Positions 7,641 to 11,954 of a DNA stretch of 11,954 bases are shown here, in pieces. Position 1 is the first letter of the stretch. Each line of letters starts with the position of its first letter. The notes under the pieces are model-generated. The model did no database searches and was not told the origin of the DNA. It saw nothing but the letters and a program-made list of their open reading frames with translations. The position numbers and the translations under genes were made by a program. The stretch spans positions 1 through 11,954 of the forward strand of contig CAJUSN010000076.1 of NCBI GenBank assembly GCA_910589095.1. Reading direction: 5' to 3'. The DNA comes from an uncultured Muribaculaceae bacterium. Lineage in GTDB: Bacteria; Bacteroidota; Bacteroidia; Bacteroidales; Muribaculaceae.

Positions 7641-7667
7641 GGCGAACTCATCTTAAACCCTGACGCC

Positions 7668-8213
7668 ATGAACCTAAAACACGTATTATCTGTCATGTTC
7701 GCCACCTTCATTGCGTTGTTTGTATCAACATCGTGTGGCAATTCATCCTCCATACCTGATGAACCTGATTATCCGCCACAAGTTGGCGCCGGACAATGGA
7801 CCGATGAAGCTATATTCACTGTAGAAGCAAACGACACGCTGAACATCAATGAACGCACATACTCTATCCCCTCCACTGCTGATGAATTCATTATCGAGGT
7901 TTACTCTATAGGTCTCGGTCATGCCGAAGTGTGGAAGGTGCAGAAAGGGATGAATGTGGAGCTCGTTGACACCGTCAATATAAACTCCGACGGCCTATCG
8001 GATGCAGCCCCTGTTGAATGGGCCATGCCCTCGTGCATGACTGACGCTATCATCAAGGAGCGTCTGCGCCCCTACAACTTTTATAAACAACGCGTAAAAG
8101 TCACTATTGACAAATCAGTTGCAGCCCCACGAGAACTGAGAATATATCTGGAAGCTCTGTCGCATAAAGAATTCTTCGGATGTACATCATGTGTAAACTT
8201 CCGGCAAGAATAA
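7668..8213 (+). CDS. Small lipoprotein of unknown function
   Basis: The product has 181 residues from ATG 7668. A type II signal peptide is likely: MNLKH, a hydrophobic stretch to residue 19, then STSC with the lipidated Cys at 23 and a Ser/Pro/Asp linker to about residue 40. The remaining 140 residues look like a single beta-rich domain. The C-terminal pattern, PRELRIYLEAL followed by a short strand ending FRQE, recalls the end of BACON-type Ig-like domains in Bacteroidota surface lipoproteins, but this is only a resemblance. Three cysteines lie in the mature domain: Cys123, and Cys172 with Cys175 in a CTSC motif near the end, which could form a disulfide or bind metal. No partner gene is evident: purF is divergent, and the downstream perR has its own promoter. 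I do not assign a function. Confidence 0.8.
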   Translation: MNLKHVLSVMFATFIALFVSTSCGNSSSIPDEPDYPPQVGAGQWTDEAIFTVEANDTLNINERTYSIPSTADEFIIEVYSIGLGHAEVWKVQKGMNVELVDTVNINSDGLSDAAPVEWAMPSCMTDAIIKERLRPYNFYKQRVKVTIDKSVAAPRELRIYLEALSHKEFFGCTSCVNFRQE

Positions 8214-8257
8214 ACAAATCGGAACGGTAAGAACGTTAAGTTAAGGCATGTTAAATT

Positions 8258-8289
8258 TTTGGAAATACAGAAAAATAATTATAACTTTG
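8258..8289 (+). promoter_or_regulatory. Canonical Bacteroidota promoter of perR-rubrerythrin
   Basis: TTTG at 8258-8261 is separated by 20 bases from TAACTTTG at 8282-8289, an exact match to the -33/-7 arrangement of the Bacteroidota primary sigma factor. The transcription start should fall near 8296, about 13 bases before the perR ATG. It probably drives both perR and the rubrerythrin gene, as no -7 element lies between them. Confidence 0.8.
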
Positions 8290-8302
8290 TAATGATTTCA
8301 AA
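8286..8302. promoter_or_regulatory. Candidate PerR/Fur-type operator
   Basis: TTTGTAATGATTTCAAA is an 8-1-8 palindrome with one mismatched pair. Its inner 15 bases (8287-8301) fit the B. subtilis PerR box TTATAATNATTATAA at 11 of 14 defined positions by my hand count. It overlaps the end of the -7 element and the expected transcription start, an ideal place for repression. A second partial match, AATAATTATAA at 8274-8284, lies just upstream. The palindrome is seen directly; recognition by the adjacent regulator is inferred. Confidence 0.55.
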
Positions 8303-8308
8303 TTTGAC

Positions 8309-8716
8309 ATGATTAAAAGCATCGACGACATACGCACACTTTTGATTGAAGCCGGGGTGAAACCCTCGCATCAGCGGATGGTTGTGGCGCATTTTTTAAA
8401 CGAACACCACATTCACCCCACCGTTGATGAAATCTACACCGCGCTTCAACCAATGTACCCGACACTGTCGCGTACCACGGTCTACAACACCGTGAAGTTG
8501 CTCACCGATGCCGGATGCATCCGGGCCTTGAATCTCGACGGCGACAGCACGAGATATGACTTTGACACATCGCCCCACGGACATTTCCTGTGTCAGGAAT
8601 GTGGAATGGTTTTTGATGTTCCGTTCTCCAATTTCCCGCCACCACCCGAGGGTTTCGATGTGCGCTCCACCCAGCTTTCTTACAAAGGAGTATGCCCCGC
8701 ATGTCTTGAAAAATGA
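8309..8716 (+). CDS. perR: PerR-like peroxide-sensing Fur-family repressor
   Basis: The 135-residue product has a winged-helix DNA-binding domain (roughly residues 5-80, with TLSRTTVYNTVKLL as the recognition region) and a C-terminal dimerisation domain. Two zinc-type pairs are present: Cys95/Cys98 (LCQECG) and Cys129/Cys132 (CPAC). The regulatory metal ligands known for B. subtilis PerR (His37, Asp85, His91, His93, Asp104) all appear here shifted by one: His36, Asp84, His90, His92 and Asp103. The Asp at 84, rather than Glu, favours PerR over Fur. The expected role is Fe/Mn-dependent repression relieved when peroxide oxidises a metal-binding His. Its promoter carries a PerR-box-like palindrome, suggesting autoregulation. 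The rubrerythrin gene follows after 50 bases, consistent with peroxide defence. The family is certain; PerR specificity is inferred from ligands and context. Confidence 0.88.
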   Translation: MIKSIDDIRTLLIEAGVKPSHQRMVVAHFLNEHHIHPTVDEIYTALQPMYPTLSRTTVYNTVKLLTDAGCIRALNLDGDSTRYDFDTSPHGHFLCQECGMVFDVPFSNFPPPPEGFDVRSTQLSYKGVCPACLEK

Positions 8717-8766
8717 TCTTAACCAAACAACCAAATATTCAACAACGTAAAAATTATCAAATCATT

Positions 8767-9318
8767 ATGAAGAAGAAATTCATCTGCACCGTATGCGGTT
8801 ATGTTCACGAAGGTAACGAAGCTCCTGAAAAGTGCCCCCTCTGTGGCGCTCCCAAAAGCAAGTTCAAAGAAATGGACGAAACAGCTGAGCTCGAATTCGT
8901 GACCGAACACGAAATCGGTGTTGCCCGCGATACCGACGACGAAATGCGCGCCGACCTCCTCGCTCACTTCAATGGCGAATGTACCGAAGTGGGTATGTAT
9001 CTGGCAATGTCCCGTCAGGCCGATCGCGAAGGATATCCTGAAATCGCTGATGCTTTCAAGCGCTACGCTTTCGAAGAAGCTGAACACGCCTCCAAATTTG
9101 CCGAACTCCTTGGCGAATGTGTATGGGACACCAAGACCAACCTTGAAAAGCGCATGGCTGCTGAAGCCGGTGCAAATGCCGACAAGATGCGCATAGCACG
9201 TCGCGCCAAAGAGCTCAACCTCGACGCCATCCACGACACCGTTCACGAAATGGCCAAAGATGAGGCTCGCCACGGACAGGGTTTCCAGGGTCTTTACAAC
9301 CGCTTCTTCAAGAAGTAA
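8767..9318 (+). CDS. rbr: Reverse-type rubrerythrin (NADH-dependent peroxide-reduction component)
   Basis: The product has 183 residues from ATG 8767. An N-terminal rubredoxin domain has CTVCG (Cys7, Cys10) and CPLCG (Cys23, Cys26) for one iron. A four-helix ferritin-like domain follows with diiron ligands in GECTE (Glu71, Glu74), EEAEH (Glu104, His107), HEMAKDEARH (Glu161, Glu166, His169). The domain order is the reverse of classical rubrerythrin and matches 'reverse rubrerythrin' of anaerobes, which reduces hydrogen peroxide to water with electrons passed through rubredoxin. It acts in the cytoplasm. An in-frame ATG at 8713 overlapping the end of perR would add 18 residues, but MKKKFICTVCGY is the natural domain start. 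It shares the perR promoter and is closed by a strong terminator, so it should be induced by peroxide. Confidence 0.93.
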   Translation: MKKKFICTVCGYVHEGNEAPEKCPLCGAPKSKFKEMDETAELEFVTEHEIGVARDTDDEMRADLLAHFNGECTEVGMYLAMSRQADREGYPEIADAFKRYAFEEAEHASKFAELLGECVWDTKTNLEKRMAAEAGANADKMRIARRAKELNLDAIHDTVHEMAKDEARHGQGFQGLYNRFFKK

Positions 9319-9355
9319 GAACTTTTCGCGAGAAAAACACCCGCAAAATAATCTT

Positions 9356-9399
9356 GATGTCATCGTCCCGTCAACGGGGACGATGACATCTTTTTTTTT
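9356..9399 (+). terminator. Strong intrinsic terminator after rubrerythrin
   Basis: GATGTCATCGTCCC (9356-9369) pairs perfectly with GGGACGATGACATC (9377-9390), a 14-bp stem with a 7-base loop, followed directly by nine T (9391-9399). It ends the perR-rubrerythrin unit and separates it from the next promoter. Confidence 0.95.
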
Positions 9400-9409
9400 G
9401 CATAAACTG

Positions 9410-9441
9410 TTGGCATGTTAGACTGATTTATCGTATATTTG
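9410..9441 (+). promoter_or_regulatory. Promoter of the small secreted protein-glycosyltransferase unit
   Basis: TATATTTG at 9434-9441 matches TAnnTTTG, and TTG at 9410-9412 lies 21 bases upstream as a -33 element. Transcription should begin near 9447-9449, right at the first in-frame ATG (9447), which is why I prefer the next ATG at 9459 as the translation start. Confidence 0.7.
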
Positions 9442-9458
9442 CACAAATGCAACAACTG

Positions 9459-9842
9459 ATGAAAAAGCTACTCGTTTTGATGGTTGCTATCCTCGCTTGC
9501 TCCCATCTGTCGATCAAGGCCGATCCACTTTTCCCCTTTTTCGTTGACTTGGTGATGGACTTCACCGAGCAACAGGCTCCATATACCCATTACAAGGGGA
9601 AAACAGACGGAGGCGGACTTGCGCAAGCAAATGCGTTCTTGAAATCCGTGGTGCCTGCCTCATACAAAATGCAGGTATCGGATCTCAACTGGCCCGACGG
9701 ACGGAAAGTGCGCGCTTTCAGCTCCTCGATGCTCGGCAACAAAATGTCGGTTATCTATTTCATCACCGCCGACAACGGTGATTTTTCCATTGAATATGCC
9801 GAGGGGCTCCCGTCTGAATTACCTTCCCACACAGCCGAATGA
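9459..9842 (+). CDS. Small exported protein of unknown function
   Basis: The product has 127 residues from ATG 9459. MKKLLVLMVAILACSHLSIKADP is an export signal; cleavage after IKA (residue 21) is likely. The ILAC at 11-14 could alternatively be a weak lipobox, though the hydrophobic stretch before it is short. The mature part of about 105 residues is mixed alpha/beta, with a Gly-rich turn (TDGGGLAQANAF, 49-60) and strands MSVIYFITADNGDFSIEY (96-113). It has no cysteine after the signal region and no motif I recognise. The first in-frame ATG (9447) coincides with the predicted transcription start, so a leaderless start there is possible. The stop overlaps the next start as ATGA, so translation is probably coupled to the membrane glycosyltransferase, which may hint at a shared envelope role. 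I assign no function. Confidence 0.8.
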   Translation: MKKLLVLMVAILACSHLSIKADPLFPFFVDLVMDFTEQQAPYTHYKGKTDGGGLAQANAFLKSVVPASYKMQVSDLNWPDGRKVRAFSSSMLGNKMSVIYFITADNGDFSIEYAEGLPSELPSHTAE

Positions 9843-11488
9843 ACCTTCTCGCGGAATCAGGTCCAAATTCATCATCCTGCTCCCGCCTGCTTGAGAGGGC
9901 CGGATTGATGCTCATGGCACAGCTCTTCGCAGCCTATGCCATAGCCTCGGTTTCGTTTCTTTTCGGAGCTACGATCTCCGCACTCATTCTCCCCGCTGCT
10001 CTTATCACAGGATGGGCCGTAGCGGCCATCGGAGCCTCTGCCGGAAGCCGTGTGCGACTCCTCCTCATATTTGTCTCAGTTTGGGCTATGGCCATAGTTT
10101 TTGGTTGGAACTTATGGGATTACTCTTACGATGGCAATGCCTATCATCAGGAAATAATTGCCGCTCTCTGCGACGGCTGGAATCCCACCGCACCCCCGGG
10201 ACCATTCTCTGATTTGACACTATGGTCTCTTCACTATGCAAAGGGTATTGAAATAATTGAAAGTACCGTAGTGGCTCTCACCGGAAACCTTGAATCAGGA
10301 AAGGCTGTGAATATCATCCTTGCTTGCGCTTCCGGAGCTATCCTCGCGGGAGTTCTCCGCCAATGGTTTCCGACTGTGCGCCCTGCCATGGTTGCCGCTA
10401 TCACCGCACTGGCCATCTGCAATCCTGTGTTTGTCACCCAGGCTCCAACGTTCTATATCGATTACGCCAAGTATTTCTATACGCTTCTCACCATTATCAG
10501 CTTAATCTCCATTATCCGTGCCCCCCGCCGCCTGCAACCGTGGATGCTGCTATTCATGACCATTCAGTTGGCTGTGGCCACAAAATTCAATGCATTCTTC
10601 GAAGAAGGACTTGTCATTGCACTGGCACTGGCGTGGCTTTTGTTCCACCGCCGGGCCAAACTCTCGGTCCGCATAGCCTTCATTTCGCTTGTGGCGGCGG
10701 CAGCCGGCGTCCTCATCCTGGCCTACCATCCTTATGTAACAAACACTCTCACAGCCGGCCATCCGCTCTACCCCCTCATGGGCGAAGGGAGCGTTGATAT
10801 AATGGGATACAACACTCCTGAAATATATGCCCGTGGAAATCGGTTCACCAATTTCTTCATCTCCATGTTCCATCCCCTGGTACTGCATTATGATTCTCGC
10901 CTTGGTGGGTTCGGGCCGTTGTTTCTGGTGATGTTGGCGGTGAGCCTGGCGGTACTTTGGCGCGTACGGTCGCCCTGGCGAAGAGAGGCTATCTATATTG
11001 CTGTCTGCACCCTTGCATCATGTTTCATTTTCGATCAGTCTTGGTGGGCACGCTACATCTGTCAGGCATGGCTTTTGTTTCCTTTGGCTGCCATAATGGC
11101 TGCTGACTCACCCAAGGAGCGCCCGGCAGCATGGTGGATTCTCGGCTGTGGCTTTATCACACTCCTTCTAAGCATACCCTCTTACGTAGGATGCATCAGG
11201 GTGCGTGAATTCCGAACATCAGTTTATGAAACGTTACGCAACGATGGTATAATAATGTCCAATCCCAATCGAGCGCATCTCCGCCAGTGTGCCGAACATG
11301 GCATCACCGTTTATGTGAACGAAAATCCCCCCGACAGCCTCAACAGAGTGCCCTACTTCGGAAAACTCAGCGGCCCGGGCATCTATCCCATAATGTACCT
11401 TACACCGGAACAGAAACGCGATCTGCGCAATCGCATCAGTGAATTACCGGTCCCGCTCCGAGAGATAGAAGGACTTTCCACCCAATGA
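9839..11488 (+). CDS. Polytopic membrane protein, GT-C-type glycosyltransferase
   Basis: The 549-residue product has about ten hydrophobic segments over residues 20-450 and a soluble C-terminal tail of about 100 residues. Features of the GT-C fold, whose members use polyprenyl-phosphate sugars, are present. The first long extracytoplasmic loop has YDGNAYH (97-103) with Asp98 in the usual catalytic place. TKFNAFFEEG (249-258) falls where related enzymes carry KY/KF-type residues. AGHPLYPLMG (306-315) resembles the common GNPxYPF motif, and WWARY (402-406) resembles the ARY motif of the family. It would act on the periplasmic side of the inner membrane, moving a sugar onto a lipid, glycan or protein; donor and acceptor cannot be told. 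It overlaps the preceding gene by 4 bases and is followed after 35 bases by an esterase gene with no clear promoter between. The assignment is by motif resemblance only. Confidence 0.7.
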   Translation: MNLLAESGPNSSSCSRLLERAGLMLMAQLFAAYAIASVSFLFGATISALILPAALITGWAVAAIGASAGSRVRLLLIFVSVWAMAIVFGWNLWDYSYDGNAYHQEIIAALCDGWNPTAPPGPFSDLTLWSLHYAKGIEIIESTVVALTGNLESGKAVNIILACASGAILAGVLRQWFPTVRPAMVAAITALAICNPVFVTQAPTFYIDYAKYFYTLLTIISLISIIRAPRRLQPWMLLFMTIQLAVATKFNAFFEEGLVIALALAWLLFHRRAKLSVRIAFISLVAAAAGVLILAYHPYVTNTLTAGHPLYPLMGEGSVDIMGYNTPEIYARGNRFTNFFISMFHPLVLHYDSRLGGFGPLFLVMLAVSLAVLWRVRSPWRREAIYIAVCTLASCFIFDQSWWARYICQAWLLFPLAAIMAADSPKERPAAWWILGCGFITLLLSIPSYVGCIRVREFRTSVYETLRNDGIIMSNPNRAHLRQCAEHGITVYVNENPPDSLNRVPYFGKLSGPGIYPIMYLTPEQKRDLRNRISELPVPLREIEGLSTQ

Positions 11489-11523
11489 CCATAACATTAC
11501 AATTCAATAACTAACTTCATATC

Positions 11524-11954
11524 ATGACACGTAAACTCACACTTCTTTTTGCATTGGCCTTCAGCTTGATGGCTCATGCCATTACCGAGCATGATGTTCC
11601 TTCCAACTACATCACCTCGCCCGCCAAAATCACCGTGGCCGTACCCGATGATTACAATACCGACACCTCACAAACCTATCCTGTGGTGTATTTACTCAAT
11701 GGCCATGGAGGCAACCACAAATCGTGGTCCACAGTGATCAATCTTGACAGCCTCGCCACCGTCAACCGCATGATCTTGGTTTGTCCCGACGGTCGCAACT
11801 CATGGTACTGGGATTCACCAATCGATCCTACCATGCAGATGGAAAGCTACATCGTCAAGGAACTCGTGCCGTGGGTCGATGCCAACTACCGAACCCGTCC
11901 CACCGCTGCTAACCGCGCCATCACCGGTCTGAGCATGGGAGGACACGGCGGTCT
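11524..11954 (+). CDS. Secreted alpha/beta-hydrolase esterase (N-terminal part)
   Basis: The reading frame from ATG 11524 is open to the window end; 143 complete codons are visible. A signal peptide is clear (MTRKLTLLFALAFSLMAHA, cleavage near residue 19). The body matches the putative esterase family (PF00756: esterase D, feruloyl esterases, antigen 85 relatives): KITVAVPDDYN (35-45), PVVYLLNGHGG (53-63, oxyanion-hole region), MILVCPDGRNSWYWDSP (83-99) and the nucleophile elbow GLSMGG with Ser137. The catalytic Asp and His lie beyond the window. Secretion suggests cleavage of esters on dietary or host glycans, or an acyl group on an envelope polymer, but the substrate cannot be told. It lies 35 bases after the glycosyltransferase gene and may belong to the same transcript. 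Confidence 0.88.
   Translation, partial: MTRKLTLLFALAFSLMAHAITEHDVPSNYITSPAKITVAVPDDYNTDTSQTYPVVYLLNGHGGNHKSWSTVINLDSLATVNRMILVCPDGRNSWYWDSPIDPTMQMESYIVKELVPWVDANYRTRPTAANRAITGLSMGGHGG

Larger units (their letters stand above)
7442..7667. other. AT-rich divergent intergenic region
   Basis: These 226 bases separate purF (minus) from the lipoprotein gene (plus). They are much more AT-rich than the flanking genes and include an A-run (7510-7517) and a T-run (7601-7608). A -7 element is found for each direction. A 64-codon plus-strand open frame (7462-7656) covers most of it, but its composition follows the AT-richness and it ends inside the promoter of the next gene, so I do not call it a gene. 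I see no riboswitch-like structure and no purine operator I can recognise. Confidence 0.7.

Noticed and set aside
7462..7656. A 64-codon plus-strand open frame between purF and the lipoprotein gene
   Set aside because: It is AT-rich and low complexity, runs through the purF promoter, and ends within the next gene's leader. No start signal or protein-like pattern is seen.
8235..8254. Three GTTAA repeats upstream of the perR promoter
   Set aside because: They are short, irregularly spaced and AT-rich, so they are likely by chance. I could not tie them to any regulator.
8719..9363. A 214-codon minus-strand open frame opposite rubrerythrin
   Set aside because: It is a shadow of the strongly biased codon use of the rubrerythrin gene, whose plus-strand product has clear metal-binding motifs.
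1..11954. Mobile element, CRISPR array, tRNA or defence island
   Set aside because: No regularly spaced repeats, terminal inverted repeats with a transposase, tRNA-like cloverleaf or defence-related protein motifs were seen on either strand.

Overview
The window looks like a chromosomal segment of a Bacteroidales bacterium. A Muribaculaceae-type genome with roughly balanced GC is my best guess, but this is inference. The evidence is the repeated TAnnTTTG -7 promoter element typical of the Bacteroidota primary sigma factor, lipoproteins with loose lipoboxes, a DUF5723-type outer-membrane protein, a long Bacteroidota-style amidophosphoribosyltransferase, and little reliance on Shine-Dalgarno sequences. 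There are ten protein-coding genes (two cut by the window ends), no RNA genes, no mobile elements and no CRISPR array.

Layout. Positions 1-2084 hold the end of a beta-rich secreted protein and a predicted outer-membrane beta-barrel protein, apparently co-transcribed. Next comes kup, a potassium uptake permease (2118-4139); a strong inverted repeat spans both of its possible start codons. A second unit (4226-5433) pairs a thioredoxin-fold lipoprotein with a PlsC-type acyltransferase (stop and start overlap as TGATG) and ends at a long terminator hairpin. purF (7441-5567, minus strand) converges on that unit. A 226-base AT-rich gap separates purF from a divergently transcribed small lipoprotein gene (7668-8213).

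Positions 8258-9399 form a compact peroxide-defence unit: a canonical Bacteroidota promoter, a palindrome resembling a PerR box over the transcription start, a Fur-family regulator carrying the full set of PerR metal ligands, a rubrerythrin of the 'reverse' domain order, and a textbook intrinsic terminator. The likely logic is a self-regulated peroxide sensor controlling a peroxide-reducing enzyme.

The last unit starts from a promoter at about 9410-9441. It encodes a small exported protein of unknown function, a polytopic GT-C-type glycosyltransferase overlapping it by 4 bases, and the beginning of a secreted alpha/beta-hydrolase esterase that runs off the window.

Most of the window is ordinary housekeeping and envelope content. 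The points most worth a second look are the PerR-box-like palindrome, the kup leader hairpin, the frame break at the left edge, the apparent loss of iron-sulfur ligands in PurF, and the unknown secreted protein coupled to the glycosyltransferase. I see no convincing new multi-gene system.
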